Counted from the stretch's first letter, positions 26,725 through 36,635 are shown. The stretch is 64,000 bases of DNA from Albidovulum sediminis (GCF_025380365.1 NZ_JAOCQF010000003.1:186001-250000); one strand, 5' to 3'. Translations and numbers: made by a program. The notes: a model not told the origin generated them from the letters alone.

Positions 26725-27606
26725 ATGACGAAGGGGCAGGCCACGATCACGGGCTTCATCGCGGTGCTTCTCTGGGCGCTTCTGGCCGCGCTGACCGTGG
26801 GCACGGCGCCGATGCCGCCGCTCCTGCTCACGGCCGTCACCTTCGCCATCGGGGGGGCGATCGGATTGGCGTGGATCGCCTGGACCGGCGGCTGGCGCGA
26901 TCTGCTGCACGTCTCGCCCAAGGTCTATCTGTTCGGGACGGCGGGGCTTTTCGGCTATCACTTCCTCTATTTCTCGGCGCTCCGTCTTGCCCCGCCGGCG
27001 GAGGCAAGCCTGATCGCCTACCTTTGGCCATTGTTCATCGTCTTGCTGTCCGGGCTGCTGCCTGGAGAACGTCTGAACGCGGGCCATGTCGCCGGCGCGC
27101 TTCTGGCATTCGCGGGCGCCGCGCTGATCCTTTCGGGCGGCGCGGGCGGCGACCTGACGGGCGGCGCCATCGCGGGCCTGGGGCTTGCGTTCCTCTGCGC
27201 ACTCACCTGGGCCGGCTATTCCGTCGGCTCGCGCCTTCTGGGGCAGGCGCCCACTGCCTCTGTCGCGATCTTCTGCGTGATGACCGCGGTGCTGTCCGCC
27301 CTCGCGCATCAGCTGACCGAGGTCACCGCCTGGCCGGCATCGGGCTGGGGCTGGGCAAGTTGCATCGCGCTGGGCGTCGGCCCGGTCGGGCTGGCGTTCT
27401 ATGTCTGGGATATCGGCGTCAAGCGCGGCAACATCCAGTTGCTGGGCGTGACGTCCTACGCGGCGCCGCTGCTTTCAACGATTGTCCTGATCCTCGCGGG
27501 GCAAGCCGAGGCTTCCCCGCGGATCGCAATCTCCGCCGCATTGATCACCTCGGGCGCCGTCATGGCCGCACGGGCCGGCGCCCGCAAACGCCCCCTTCAG
27601 GCCTGA
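26725..27606 (+). CDS. DMT-superfamily (EamA) exporter
   Basis: A 293-residue inner-membrane protein with about ten helices in two EamA repeats. The second half contains GVGPVGLAFYVWDIGVKRGN and LLGVTSYAAPLLSTIVL, typical of YdcZ/RhaT-like aromatic amino acid or drug exporters of this family. Start ATG 26725 has GGGAG at 26714-26718; an upstream start at 26707 is less likely. Substrate cannot be inferred. Its 3-prime end overlaps the convergent DUF465 gene by 10 bases. Confidence 0.88.
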   Translation: MTKGQATITGFIAVLLWALLAALTVGTAPMPPLLLTAVTFAIGGAIGLAWIAWTGGWRDLLHVSPKVYLFGTAGLFGYHFLYFSALRLAPPAEASLIAYLWPLFIVLLSGLLPGERLNAGHVAGALLAFAGAALILSGGAGGDLTGGAIAGLGLAFLCALTWAGYSVGSRLLGQAPTASVAIFCVMTAVLSALAHQLTEVTAWPASGWGWASCIALGVGPVGLAFYVWDIGVKRGNIQLLGVTSYAAPLLSTIVLILAGQAEASPRIAISAALITSGAVMAARAGARKRPLQA

Positions 27607-27764
27607 CTGAGGCGAGCGATCTCTTCCTTGAGCCGCAGTTTCTGCTTTTTCATCTCCGCGATTTCCAGATCGTCGTAGCCAGGATGGCGCTGCGCCTCTT
27701 CCACGGCCTCGGACAGATTCTGGTGTTTCTTGCGAAGTTCCTGCAGGTGCGAACCCATCGACAT
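27597..27764 (-). CDS. Small DUF465 (YdcH-like) protein
   Basis: A 55-residue, mostly helical charged protein: MSMGSHLQELRKKHQNL, then a dense KKQKLRLKEEIARL helix. This is the DUF465/YdcH pattern of short alpha-helical hairpins, function unknown. Start ATG 27764 has a GGAG ribosome site. The last 10 bases overlap the convergent DMT exporter. Confidence 0.85.
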   Translation of the reverse strand: MSMGSHLQELRKKHQNLSEAVEEAQRHPGYDDLEIAEMKKQKLRLKEEIARLSQA

Positions 27765-27891
27765 CGTCGTCTCCTCTCCTGTGAAACCTGTCACGATCCC
27801 ATCACATATGGTGAGTCGTGTCACGCGGAACCAGAGCGCGATCCGCGGTGGGACAGCATGACGCGCAGCAGGTTTACAAAGAATTGAAGCG

Positions 27892-28641
27892 TCAGACCGG
27901 AATCCCCAAACCGGACCGCAGAACCGCCTGCGCCGCCGGCGTGAAGCTCTCGCCGTCGCGCTCGTGGCGGTCGCCGGTGTGCAGGATGAAGGGGGCGAGC
28001 AATCGCAAGGGCGCGCGCCCTCCCTTGCGGGCCCGAAGGATCACGCGGGTGGCGTCGCGGCCTGTGCGCGGGGCGACCGGCAGGATCGTGATGCTGCCCG
28101 CACCCTTCAGATCCAGCATGTCCGCCAGTCGGTCCGCAGACTGGATCACGGTCAGCCAGCCGCCCGGTTTCAGTCGCCGCAGCGCAACCTCGAACCAGAG
28201 CGACAGCGGCGTTTCCTCGCGCAGCGCGCGCTCGCGTCCGGCATCGCGCGCGGCTGTTCCGGCATGCGCGGGATAGTAGGGGGGATTGGCGATGACGTGA
28301 TCGAAGCTCCGCGTTCGCAAGCCGGGCGGCAAGTGCGCGATGTCCCCCTCGGCGACCTCGAGCGCGACGCCATTCCCGGCGGCGTTCCGACGCGCCAGTT
28401 CGCCATAGTCCGGCTGTATCTCGACGCCCGCGACCGACACCCCCGGAACCCGCACGGCGAGGCAAAGTGCGGCGACACCTGCACCGCAGCCCAGTTCCAG
28501 AACGGTTTGCCCCTGACGTGCGGGGCAAGCCGCAGCCAGAAGGACCGGGTCCATTGCCGCGCGATAGCCCTGCTTCGGCTGCCAGATCCTGAGGCGCCCG
28601 CCGAGAAATGCATCGCAGGACAGGTCCGCCTCGGCAAACAT
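27892..28641 (-). CDS. TrmN6-like SAM-dependent methyltransferase
   Basis: A 249-residue class I methyltransferase with SAM loop LELGCGAG (48-55) and the amino-methylation motif NPPYY (119-123), which is the hallmark of N6-adenine methyltransferases such as tRNA1(Val) A37 enzyme YfiC/TrmN6. QPKQGYRAAMDPVLLAA near residues 21-37 fits that family. It is coupled to the preceding DUF2007 gene: TGA and ATG share one base (TGATG). RNA rather than protein or DNA as substrate is inferred from similarity. Confidence 0.88.
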   Translation of the reverse strand: MFAEADLSCDAFLGGRLRIWQPKQGYRAAMDPVLLAAACPARQGQTVLELGCGAGVAALCLAVRVPGVSVAGVEIQPDYGELARRNAAGNGVALEVAEGDIAHLPPGLRTRSFDHVIANPPYYPAHAGTAARDAGRERALREETPLSLWFEVALRRLKPGGWLTVIQSADRLADMLDLKGAGSITILPVAPRTGRDATRVILRARKGGRAPLRLLAPFILHTGDRHERDGESFTPAAQAVLRSGLGIPV

Positions 28642-28856
28642 CAACCGTGCGGTCCGATGCCGTTGTCGCGCAGGATCGCACTCGCGATGAAGTGATCCTG
28701 ATCGCGCACCATGAGCCTTTTCGGAAGCAATCCGATCGAGCCCTCCAGAATGCTCATGTGGACGTCCAGCTCAAACACCGCTATATCCTCCGCTTCAAGA
28801 AGGGCGGTTGCGAAGGCGATCACGGTCGGGTCGTTGGTGCGCACAAGCTCTTTCAT
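28641..28856 (-). CDS. DUF2007 protein (putative signal-transducing protein)
   Basis: A 71-residue soluble protein beginning MKELVRTNDPTVIAFATALL, with an alpha/beta pattern in which FELDVHMSILEGSIG and RLMVRDQD are the conserved blocks of DUF2007. Function unknown. It is 54 bases from, and divergent to, the polyprenyl diphosphate synthase start and is translationally coupled to the methyltransferase. Confidence 0.85.
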   Translation of the reverse strand: MKELVRTNDPTVIAFATALLEAEDIAVFELDVHMSILEGSIGLLPKRLMVRDQDHFIASAILRDNGIGPHG

Positions 28857-28910
28857 GATCCGAGACTTAAGGACAAGCCCCAGCGTTTGTCGAGGGTGGA
28901 CGGGACGGCG

Positions 28911-29912
28911 ATGGGTTTGGACAGTACCGTGAAGAAACCGCATGACCGGCTCAGCGCGCATCTGGCCGGTGACATGGCCCGCGTGAACACGCTCATTCGG
29001 GAACGCATGGCGTCGGAGCATGCGCCGCGCATCCCCGAAGTCACCGCCCATCTGGTCGAGGCGGGGGGCAAGCGGCTGCGGCCGCTTCTGACGCTCGCCG
29101 CGGCCCGTATGTGCGGCTATGACGGTCCCTATCATATCCACCTGGCCGCGACGGTGGAGTTCATCCACACCGCCACGCTGCTGCACGACGACGTGGTCGA
29201 CGAAAGCCGACAGCGGCGCGGGCGTCCGACGGCAAACCTGCTGTGGGACAACAAGTCCTCGGTCCTTGTCGGCGACTATCTTTTCTCGCGGTCGTTCCAG
29301 CTGATGGTCGAGACCGGGTCGCTGCGCGTCCTCGACATCCTGGCCAACGCCTCCGCGACCATCGCGGAAGGCGAGGTGCTGCAACTGACCGCCGCGCAAG
29401 ACCTTCGCACGGACGAGGCGATCTACCTCAAGGTGATCCGCGGCAAGACCGCCGCGCTGTTTTCCGCCGCGACCGAGGTGGGCGGCGTGATCGCCGGCGC
29501 GCCGGAAGATCAGGTGCGCGCCCTTCACACCTATGGCGATGCGCTCGGCATCGCTTTCCAGATGGTGGACGACATCCTGGACTATGGCGGGGCGACCGAG
29601 GTTATCGGCAAGAACGTGGGCGACGATTTCCGCGAACGCAAGCTGACGCTGCCGGTGATCAAGGCCGTCGCGAAGGCCACGCCCTCCGAGCGCGAGTTCT
29701 GGCGCCGCGTGATCGAGAAGGGCGACCAGCAGGACGGCGATCTGGAACAGGCGATGGCGCTGATGGACCGGCACGGCACCATCGCATCGGCCAGGACCGA
29801 CGCAATGGACTGGGCGTCGCGGGCCAAGGCGGCGCTGGAGGCGCTGCCGCCGCACCCGCTGCGCGCGATGCTGTCAGATCTGGCGGATTACGTCGTCTCG
29901 CGCGTCAGCTGA
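28911..29912 (+). CDS. All-trans polyprenyl (octaprenyl/decaprenyl) diphosphate synthase
   Basis: A 333-residue trans-isoprenyl diphosphate synthase that makes the ubiquinone side chain. The two Mg-binding aspartate motifs are DDVVD (93-97) and DDILD (220-224), with GGKRLRP (52-58) binding isopentenyl diphosphate and [16 protein letters not shown] near the end. The chain length (C40 or C50) cannot be fixed by eye; Rhodobacterales usually make ubiquinone-10, which would mean decaprenyl. It feeds UbiA, encoded at 56.2 kb. Its stop overlaps convergent ispE by 8 bases. Confidence 0.93.
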   Translation: MGLDSTVKKPHDRLSAHLAGDMARVNTLIRERMASEHAPRIPEVTAHLVEAGGKRLRPLLTLAAARMCGYDGPYHIHLAATVEFIHTATLLHDDVVDESRQRRGRPTANLLWDNKSSVLVGDYLFSRSFQLMVETGSLRVLDILANASATIAEGEVLQLTAAQDLRTDEAIYLKVIRGKTAALFSAATEVGGVIAGAPEDQVRALHTYGDALGIAFQMVDDILDYGGATEVIGKNVGDDFRERKLTLPVIKAVAKATPSEREFWRRVIEKGDQQDGDLEQAMALMDRHGTIASARTDAMDWASRAKAALEALPPHPLRAMLSDLADYVVSRVS

Positions 29913-30738
29913 GAACGGCGGCCTCTTCCACCCACCAGCCGGGTTGCCGGTGCCTGAGGGCGGCGGCGGCTTCGGTGGCGGCGGTGCGATCGGCGAACAG
30001 CCCGAAGCAGGTGGCGCCCGACCCCGACATCCGCGACAGAAGGCAGCCGGGCTGATCGCCGAGGGCGCCGATGACCTCGCCGATCACGGGTTCCAGGGCG
30101 CAGGCCGCATCCTCCAGATCGTTGCGGCAGGTGGCAAGGTAGCGCGCGAGGTCGGCAACGTCCGCGAGCGGCGGCAAGGGCGGCAGGGGCGCACCGTCCC
30201 GCCGCCTCAGGGCGCCAAAGACCGCGGGCGTCGCCAGGGATACGCCCGGATTGGCCAGGACGAGATGCGCGGGCGGCAGGCCAGAGAGCGGCTCCACTCT
30301 CTCTCCGATGCCCTGAACCCGCGCCGGACGACCAATCAGGCAGACCGGAACATCGGCACCAAGCGGGGCGGTCAAGGCCGCCTCGGGAAGCGCGCGCCCC
30401 CTCAGCCGGCAGATCGCACGAATGGCGGCCGCCGCGTCCGCAGACCCGCCACCGATGCCCGAGGCGACCGGCAGGTGCTTGGTCAACCTGATCACCACCC
30501 GTTCCTCCCCAAGGAACCGGGCCGCACGCAGCACGAGGTTGTCAGGCTCGGCCGTAAGCGCACCGGCCATGGGGCCATCGATGATCAGCCGAAGTTCGGG
30601 GCCCGGCGTCACCGCCAACCTGTCGCCGACGCCGGCGAAGACGACAAGACTGTCGAGAAGATGGTAGCCGTCCGCGCGCCGGCCCGTCACATGTAGCGCC
30701 AGGTTGACCTTCGCCGGCGCGAAGTCCTCAGTTGTCAT
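29905..30738 (-). CDS. ispE: 4-diphosphocytidyl-2-C-methyl-D-erythritol kinase
   Basis: A 277-residue GHMP-family kinase of the non-mevalonate isoprenoid pathway. Conserved blocks are [20 protein letters not shown] (7-26), the ATP-binding [16 protein letters not shown] (90-105) and the catalytic aspartate D129 in LGADVP. Its start overlaps the stop of the upstream TPR gene by 11 bases, so the two are coupled. Its carboxy-terminal codons overlap the polyprenyl synthase gene on the other strand; together the two genes serve isoprenoid synthesis. Confidence 0.95.
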   Translation of the reverse strand: MTTEDFAPAKVNLALHVTGRRADGYHLLDSLVVFAGVGDRLAVTPGPELRLIIDGPMAGALTAEPDNLVLRAARFLGEERVVIRLTKHLPVASGIGGGSADAAAAIRAICRLRGRALPEAALTAPLGADVPVCLIGRPARVQGIGERVEPLSGLPPAHLVLANPGVSLATPAVFGALRRRDGAPLPPLPPLADVADLARYLATCRNDLEDAACALEPVIGEVIGALGDQPGCLLSRMSGSGATCFGLFADRTAATEAAAALRHRQPGWWVEEAAVLS

Positions 30739-32428
30739 TCTTGCTGACAGCCAAGGGCTCTGCGCCCTCCTCGCTCAGCACGACATCCAGACCGACTTCA
30801 AGCTTGCGGCGGATGCGCGCGGCTTCTTCCTCGGTATCCGGTTCGAACGACAGGGCGCGCTTCCACTGGAACTCCGCCTCGCGCTGACGGCCGACCGCCC
30901 AGTAGACGTCGCCCAGATGGTCGTTGACGATGCTGTCGACCGGCATCAGTTCGACCGCCCGCTCCATGTGCTCCACCGCTTCCTCATAGCGGCCGAGGCG
31001 GTAGAGCGCCCAGCCGAGGCTGTCGACGATGTAGCCGTCATCGGGCTTCGCTGCGACCGCCTTCTCGATCATGGAGAGCGCCTCATCGAGGTTCGTCTTC
31101 ATCTCGAGGAACGAATACCCCATGTAGTTCAGCACCTGCGGCTGATCGGGACTCAGCTCCAGCGCCTTGCGGAAATCGGCCTCGGCCGCCGACCAGTTCT
31201 TTTCGCGCTCGAAGCAGATCCCGCGGGTATAATAGACAACCCACTGGCCGGGCTGTTCCGGCGGCAGCGCGGCAATCGCCTTGTCATAGGCCGCCGCGGC
31301 CTCTGCGAAACGCTCCTCCCGACGCAGGATGTCGCCCAGGTTCGACCAGACGATGGCGACGTCGGGCTTGGTCTTGGCCAACGATTCAAGCGCCTCGATC
31401 GCGGCGTCGACACGGTCGCCCGCAACCAGCGCATCGATCCGCCCCAGTTCCGCGGTCAGGTAGGACGGATCGTCGGGGGCGATCCGGTTGTAGGTCTGGG
31501 TCGCCAGATCATACTGCTCCTGGCGTTCGAGGATGCCGGCGGACATCAGGATCGCGTCGACATAGTCCGGCCGCATGAATTCGGCCAGCCGCGTGAAGGT
31601 CAGCGCGTCGAGCGCCCCCGTCTCCGCGTTCAACACACCCGCGACCGTCGCAAAGACCTCGGCAACGCCGTCGGCGGGGCTGCGGATCACGTCGAAGGGC
31701 ACCGTCTCGCCCGCAACCAGGCGCGCGCGCAGCGCGTCCAGTTCCGGGTCGACGGCACCACCAACAACCCGCTCGATCAGTTCGATCGCCGCCGGGTTGC
31801 GCTCCAGCTGGCTCAGCACTTGGGAATGGGCGATGACCCCACGCCGGGTCGCTTGCAGCGGGCCGCCCGCCTCGCCGGAAAAGATGCCGTCCGCGCCCTC
31901 GAAATCCCCGACCGAGGCCAGCGCCAGCGCCTTGTGGTAAAGGCCGAAGCTGCGCAGGCCGGATTGTTCGGCGATATCGTCGAACGCGGTGATCGCCTCG
32001 GACATCTGGCCCTGGCCGACCAGCGCCCAGGCCCTGAAGAGATGATCGACAAGCGGTCCGGCAGTGTGGCCCCCGTCCAGTTCGGCAAGCGCCCCGGTAT
32101 AGTCGCCCTGCTGGGCAAGGTCGGCCAGGATGACCAGCGTCACCACCTGGCTGTCATACCCGCGGTCCCGTTGCTTGCGGGCGATCGGAATGGCCTTCTC
32201 GGGCTGGCCGCGGGCGATCTGCGACAGGATCGCCGTTTCGGCCACGGCGGAGTTCGTCGGGTCCTGCTGCAACGCCAGCGCAAGATAGATCGCGGCCTGG
32301 TCGTAGTTGAACATCGAGAACGCCTGCCGGCCCGCCAGATAGGGCCCGGCCAGACCCTCGGCAGACAGGGCATCGGACCCCTGGGTCAGAAGACCCAACG
32401 CAAGGGCAATGGAAAGACGTGCGGACAA
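30728..32428 (-). CDS. Exported TPR-repeat protein
   Basis: A 566-residue protein with a signal peptide (about 1-23, LSAEG end) followed by many tetratricopeptide repeats. The clearest are in the carboxy half: [80 protein letters not shown] and [20 protein letters not shown]. This is the conserved alphaproteobacterial TPR protein encoded before ispE. TPRs bind partner proteins; the partner is unknown. It overlaps ispE by 11 bases. Confidence 0.88.
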   Translation of the reverse strand: MSARLSIALALGLLTQGSDALSAEGLAGPYLAGRQAFSMFNYDQAAIYLALALQQDPTNSAVAETAILSQIARGQPEKAIPIARKQRDRGYDSQVVTLVILADLAQQGDYTGALAELDGGHTAGPLVDHLFRAWALVGQGQMSEAITAFDDIAEQSGLRSFGLYHKALALASVGDFEGADGIFSGEAGGPLQATRRGVIAHSQVLSQLERNPAAIELIERVVGGAVDPELDALRARLVAGETVPFDVIRSPADGVAEVFATVAGVLNAETGALDALTFTRLAEFMRPDYVDAILMSAGILERQEQYDLATQTYNRIAPDDPSYLTAELGRIDALVAGDRVDAAIEALESLAKTKPDVAIVWSNLGDILRREERFAEAAAAYDKAIAALPPEQPGQWVVYYTRGICFEREKNWSAAEADFRKALELSPDQPQVLNYMGYSFLEMKTNLDEALSMIEKAVAAKPDDGYIVDSLGWALYRLGRYEEAVEHMERAVELMPVDSIVNDHLGDVYWAVGRQREAEFQWKRALSFEPDTEEEAARIRRKLEVGLDVVLSEEGAEPLAVSKNDN

Positions 32429-32488
32429 GATCGGCTCCTCCGGGCAGACTTGAGAGGGAGCCTAGTGTGCGCCGCCTGGCAAGGCAAT

Positions 32489-32529
32489 GCGGGAACGCAG
32501 CGGCGCGTTTTCCGCCGGTGGGTTCCCGC
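32489..32529 (-). terminator. Inverted repeat downstream of the ETF-QO gene
   Basis: GCGGGAAC (32489-32496) and GTTCCCGC (32522-32529) pair perfectly over 8 bases, with further complementary GCGGCG/CGCC in the loop. It begins 9 bases after the ETF-QO stop. There is no clear U tract, so the terminator call is tentative. Confidence 0.4.
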
Positions 32530-32537
32530 CAGACCTG

Positions 32538-34190
32538 TCACATGTTGGGATAGTTCGGCCCGTCGCCGCCCTGCGGGGTCGTCCAGTTGATGTTCTGGCT
32601 CGGGTCCTTGATGTCGCAGGTCTTGCAGTGGACGCAGTTCTGGAAGTTGATCTGGAAGCGCGGATTCCCCGCCTCGTCCGTCAGAACCTCGTAGACACCC
32701 GCCGGGCAGTAGCGCTGCGCCGGTTCGTCATACTTCGGAAGGTTGATACCAACGGGGACCGACGGATCCTTCAGCCTGAGGTGGCAGGGCTGGCTTTCCT
32801 CGTGGTTCGTCGCGGCAAAGGCGACGTTGGTCAGGCGGTCGAAGGACAGCACGCCATCGGGCTTCGGGTAGTCGATCTTGGGGAACTTCGACGCCTCGCC
32901 GGTCGCCGCCGCGTCCGACTTGCCGTGCTTGAGCGTGCCGAACAGCGACAGGCCGAACAGATGGTTGGTCCACATGTCGAACCCGCCGAAGGCAAGCGAG
33001 GCGACCATCCCCCAGCGCGACCACATTGGCTTGACGTTGCGCACGCGCTTGAGGTCCTTCGCCACCGGCCCGCTGCGCAGTTCGTCCTCATACGCGGTCA
33101 GTTCGTCGCTCTGGCGCCCGGCCATGATCGCCGCATGGGCGGCCTCGGCGGCATGGATGCCCGACCACATTGCGTTGTGGTTGCCCTTGATGCGCGGGAC
33201 GTTGACGAGCCCCGCCGAGCAGCCCAGAAGCGCCACGCCCGGCGCCACCACCTTGGGGATCGACTGCCAGCCGCCCTCGCTGATCGCGCGCGCGCCGTAG
33301 GCCACGCGCTTGCCACCCTTCAGAAGGTCCGCCACCATCGGGTGATGCTTGAACCGCTGGAACTCCATGTAAGGGTAGAGATGCGGGTTCTGGTAGTTCA
33401 GGTGCACCACGAAGCCGACATAGACCTGATTGTTTTCAAGGTGGTAGATGAACGACCCGCCGCCCGCGTTCGAGCCGAGCGGCCAGCCCATCGTGTGCGT
33501 CACCGTCCCCTCGCGGTGCTTGGCGGGATCGATTTCCCAGATCTCCTTCATGCCGATGCCGAACTTCTGCGGGCAATGACCCCTGGAAAGTTCGTACTTC
33601 GCCATGACTTCCTTGGAGAGGGATCCGCGGACCCCTTCGGAGAGGAAGACATACTTGCCGTGAAGCTCCATGCCCGGCTCATACTGCGGGCCGGGCGTTC
33701 CGTCCGACAGAAGGCCCATCTCGCCAGCGACGACGCCCTTGACCTCGCCCTTGTCGCCATAGACGATCTGCGAACAGGACATGCCCGGGAAGATCTCCAC
33801 GCCCAGCGCCTCGGCCTGCTCCGCCATCCAGCGGCAGACGTTGCCCATCGAGACGATGTACTTGCCGTGGTTGTTCATGAAGGGCGGCATCGGCCAGTTG
33901 GGGATGCGCATCTGCCCCGCTTCGCCCAGGACGTAGAAGCTGTCCTTCGTGACCGCGGTCCTGATCGGCGCGCCCTTGGCCTGCCAGTCGGGGATCAGGG
34001 CATCAAGGCCGGCGGTATCCAGCACCGCGCCCGACAGGATGTGGGCGCCGACCTCGGAACCCTTTTCCAGGACGACCACGTTGAGGTCCGCGTCAAGCTG
34101 CTTCAACCGGATCGCCGCCGACAGACCTGCAGGCCCTGCGCCCACGATCACAACGTCATATTCCATCGCTTCGCGCGTCACTTCGGTCAT
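32538..34190 (-). CDS. Electron transfer flavoprotein-ubiquinone oxidoreductase
   Basis: A 550-residue membrane-associated flavoprotein that passes electrons from ETF (reduced by acyl-CoA dehydrogenases) to ubiquinone. The FAD loop is GAGPAG (17-22) and the 4Fe-4S ligands are C495 in RYCPAGVYE and C519, C522, C525 in NCVHCKTCDIKDP. Start ATG 34190 with GGGGA upstream. It is a natural partner of the acyl-CoA dehydrogenase encoded at 38.4 kb. It is divergent from greA across 236 bases. Confidence 0.95.
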   Translation of the reverse strand: MTEVTREAMEYDVVIVGAGPAGLSAAIRLKQLDADLNVVVLEKGSEVGAHILSGAVLDTAGLDALIPDWQAKGAPIRTAVTKDSFYVLGEAGQMRIPNWPMPPFMNNHGKYIVSMGNVCRWMAEQAEALGVEIFPGMSCSQIVYGDKGEVKGVVAGEMGLLSDGTPGPQYEPGMELHGKYVFLSEGVRGSLSKEVMAKYELSRGHCPQKFGIGMKEIWEIDPAKHREGTVTHTMGWPLGSNAGGGSFIYHLENNQVYVGFVVHLNYQNPHLYPYMEFQRFKHHPMVADLLKGGKRVAYGARAISEGGWQSIPKVVAPGVALLGCSAGLVNVPRIKGNHNAMWSGIHAAEAAHAAIMAGRQSDELTAYEDELRSGPVAKDLKRVRNVKPMWSRWGMVASLAFGGFDMWTNHLFGLSLFGTLKHGKSDAAATGEASKFPKIDYPKPDGVLSFDRLTNVAFAATNHEESQPCHLRLKDPSVPVGINLPKYDEPAQRYCPAGVYEVLTDEAGNPRFQINFQNCVHCKTCDIKDPSQNINWTTPQGGDGPNYPNM

Positions 34191-34354
34191 CAGCTTATCC
34201 CCTTGGTTGGCGGGCAGGCCCAAAAGTCCCGGAGTTCCTAGCTTACCGGATGGGTCTAGGCAATCTCGCCGCGACATGATCGTGCCCAAACGCGGCCCAC
34301 CCGCAACTTTCTTTCGCTGTCGGGGATGCACGATATGTCGCCGCCTAGCAGTGC

Positions 34355-34384
34355 TTGACTTTACTGCCACATCCCGGATTTACA
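34355..34384 (+). promoter_or_regulatory. Candidate sigma-70 promoter for greA
   Basis: TTGACT (34355-34360) is a near-perfect -35 box and TTTACA (34379-34384), 18 bases further, a fair -10 box. Transcription would start about 35 bases before the greA ATG. It is the best-looking vegetative promoter in the window. Confidence 0.55.
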
Positions 34385-34426
34385 GTTCGGGTTGCAGATT
34401 TGTGGAATGGACCGCGGCAGAGGCAC

Positions 34427-34897
34427 ATGGAAAAGATACCGATGACCCGCGCGGGCCATGCCGCGCTTGACGAAGAACTCAAGACGCTCAAGTCGGTGGA
34501 GCGCCCCGCCGTGATCAAGGCGATCGCCGAGGCGCGCGAACACGGCGACCTGTCGGAAAACGCCGAGTATCACGCCGCCCGGGAACGCCAGAGCTTCGTC
34601 GAGGGCCGCATCAAGGAACTTGAGGCGATGCTTTCGCTGGCCGAGGTGATCGACCCGACCCGCCTTTCGGGCGCGGTGAAGTTCGGCGCGACGGTCACCC
34701 TGGTCGATGAGGACACCGACGAGGAACGCACCTACCAGATCGTGGGCGAATCCGAAGCCGACATCGAGCGCGGCCTTCTGAACGTCCGCTCGCCCCTGGC
34801 GCGCGCCCTGATCGGCAAGGACGAGGGCGACAGCGTCGACGTGCGCACGCCCGGCGGTCAGAAAAGCTACGAAGTCGTCGCGATTCGCTACATCTGA
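34427..34897 (+). CDS. greA: Transcription elongation factor GreA
   Basis: A 156-residue factor that enters the RNA polymerase secondary channel and stimulates cleavage of backtracked RNA. The amino-terminal coiled coil contains the acidic tip segment [17 protein letters not shown]; the carboxy-terminal FKBP-like domain ends in [10 protein letters not shown]. Start ATG 34427 has AGAGG just upstream. Full length. Followed 20 bases later by an unknown membrane gene on the same strand. Confidence 0.96.
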   Translation: MEKIPMTRAGHAALDEELKTLKSVERPAVIKAIAEAREHGDLSENAEYHAARERQSFVEGRIKELEAMLSLAEVIDPTRLSGAVKFGATVTLVDEDTDEERTYQIVGESEADIERGLLNVRSPLARALIGKDEGDSVDVRTPGGQKSYEVVAIRYI

Positions 34898-34917
34898 AGC
34901 AAAGGCAGGGCAGGGCC

Positions 34918-35949
34918 ATGCCGAACCAGAAAACGGACCCCGACCGCATAAAGGCTGCGGACCCCTCTGCACACTATCCCGCGGAAGACGACCGTCGCCT
35001 GGCCGCCGGAGACGTGATCGCGTTCGGGCTCAGCCTGCTCTGGCTTGCGGTCTTCGGCGGGCTATTCTGGTATTCAGGTACCTCTGAGGGTGGTGCAGCA
35101 CAGGTCGCCGTGATCCTGATCGCGATTGGGCTTCCGGTCGCGCTGATCTGGTTCGCCGCACTCACCTTGCGGGCGACCCGCGCGATACGCGACGAGGCGC
35201 GTCAGCTGCGCCACATGATGGATGCGATGCGACAGACCTATGCGGCGCAGGCAGAGGCGGGATCGGCGCAGAAGGTCGTCGAGAAGCGGCTGGACGAAAT
35301 TGCCGCCGCCGCGCGCAAGACCGAGCAGACCATGGCGATGTTCGTGTCGGTGCGCGACGGCGCCGCCACGCAGCCCCCTCCGGATCGTGCCAGTGTGCTC
35401 ATCGTCCCGTCGAAAGGAAATGACGGCTCGGAACAGCCCGACCTTGCCCTCGGCACGCCCCCCGAGGCGGCAGCAACCACCTTGTCGGTTGCCGACAGGA
35501 TCAGGGCGCTCAACTTTCCTGACGGGCCGGATGATCGCGACGGGTTCCGCGCGCTTCGCCAGGCACTTCAGGACCGCCACATGGCCAAGATCATCCGGGC
35601 GGCACAGGACGTCCTGACGCTTCTCAGCCAGGATGGCATCTACATGGACGACCTGACGCCCGAGCGGGCCCGGCCAGAACTGTGGCGCCGCTTCGCGCAG
35701 GGGGAACGTGGCCGCCCGCTTGCGGCCCTGGGCGGCATCCGCGACCGGTCGAGCCTGGCACTCAGCGCCGCGCGGATGCGGCAGGACACGATCTTTCGCG
35801 ATGCCGCACACCACTTCCTGCGCCAGTTCGACAGGACGCTGGCCGAGATCGAGCAGACGGCAACCGACGCGGAAATCGCCGCGCTATCGGAAACGCGCAC
35901 GGCGCGGGCCTTCATGCTGCTGGGGCGTGTTTCAGGCGTGTTCGACTGA
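34918..35949 (+). CDS. Unrecognised membrane protein downstream of greA
   Basis: A 343-residue protein I cannot assign. A hydrophilic amino terminus precedes two transmembrane helices (about 34-52 and 63-84), then a coiled-coil-like stretch (about 88-135: LRHMMDAMRQTYAAQAEA), a Pro/Ser-rich linker (about 145-190) and a helical carboxy-terminal domain (195-343) without catalytic-looking motifs. The topology puts both ends in the cytoplasm. It is probably co-transcribed with greA. Codon use looks like its neighbours, so it is likely a native lineage-specific gene. Confidence 0.7.
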   Translation: MPNQKTDPDRIKAADPSAHYPAEDDRRLAAGDVIAFGLSLLWLAVFGGLFWYSGTSEGGAAQVAVILIAIGLPVALIWFAALTLRATRAIRDEARQLRHMMDAMRQTYAAQAEAGSAQKVVEKRLDEIAAAARKTEQTMAMFVSVRDGAATQPPPDRASVLIVPSKGNDGSEQPDLALGTPPEAAATTLSVADRIRALNFPDGPDDRDGFRALRQALQDRHMAKIIRAAQDVLTLLSQDGIYMDDLTPERARPELWRRFAQGERGRPLAALGGIRDRSSLALSAARMRQDTIFRDAAHHFLRQFDRTLAEIEQTATDAEIAALSETRTARAFMLLGRVSGVFD

Positions 35950-35996
35950 AACCTGCGCCACTGAACCCTGCGCCGTAGCGCCAGTTGTGGCGGGGA

Positions 35997-36617
35997 TCAG
36001 TTCTCCGCTTCCGGAATCGCCGCTTCCTTCTGGATCAGCAGCACGCCGTGGTTGTTGTCCGGGTCGCCGTCCAGATGCACCTTCTGCGTGACGCCGGGCA
36101 GCTCGCCGAATTGCTTCATGATCTTGCTCGGGAAGAAGCTGTGCGAGATCGACTCGAAGCCCGGCAGGTCGCGCAGGATGCTGCTGACGGAATTTCCGCA
36201 GAAGGCCTTGTTCACGGCGCCATATTCCTCGGCGCGGCGGATGGCCAGTTCCGCCACCTGGGCGCTGACCGGGACGCGCTGTTCGATCACGTCATAGGTC
36301 TCGCGCGCGTGGTAGTCGATGTAGAAAGCCTTCATCCTTGGCGTGATGCCGTAGAACAGATCGTTCCGCTCCGGCACGGTCGAATGATGCCAGGTGCCCG
36401 CCGGATCGAACAGCACGCGCTGACTGCCGTCGATCATGATGCCGGAATGCTCACCCTCTCCCCCACGCTTGCGCACCACGGTGAAGAGCGTGATCGACGG
36501 CTCCTCTCCCGAGACGAAGCGCGCGCGCGCGACCGCCTCGTCCGGGGCCCAAACGGGTTCAGCCCCGCAAGACGCCAGAACGAGAGGCAGGGCAAGCGCG
36601 ATCAGGGTGCGGCGCAT
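35997..36617 (-). CDS. Lipoprotein with possible permuted papain-like fold
   Basis: A 206-residue protein with signal peptide and lipobox LASC (C17). After the anchor come GEHSGIMI (H57), LFDPAGTWHHS (70-79), ETYDVIEQRVPVSAQVAEL (106-124) and AFCGNSVSSILRDLPG (C140). The order histidine first, cysteine later in an N/C-S-x-S context resembles permuted NlpC/P60-type hydrolases (DUF4105/YiiX group), which act on peptides or acyl groups. I have not recognised a named family, so the hydrolase role is inferred. It lies 18 bases after the aa3 subunit IV gene, on the same strand. Confidence 0.65.
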   Translation of the reverse strand: MRRTLIALALPLVLASCGAEPVWAPDEAVARARFVSGEEPSITLFTVVRKRGGEGEHSGIMIDGSQRVLFDPAGTWHHSTVPERNDLFYGITPRMKAFYIDYHARETYDVIEQRVPVSAQVAELAIRRAEEYGAVNKAFCGNSVSSILRDLPGFESISHSFFPSKIMKQFGELPGVTQKVHLDGDPDNNHGVLLIQKEAAIPEAEN

Positions 36618-36635
36618 CCGGAAATCCGCGACCGA

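Noticed and set aside
26094-27887. 597-codon plus-strand frame across phaB and the DMT gene
   Set aside because: Out of frame with both; Gly/Arg-rich low-quality sequence without motifs.
30704-32590. 628-codon plus-strand frame opposite the TPR gene
   Set aside because: The minus strand shows clear TPR repeats and a signal peptide; the plus frame is a mirror artefact of high GC.
32487-34241. 584-codon plus-strand frame opposite the ETF-QO gene
   Set aside because: ETF-QO with FAD and Fe-S motifs is unmistakable on the other strand.
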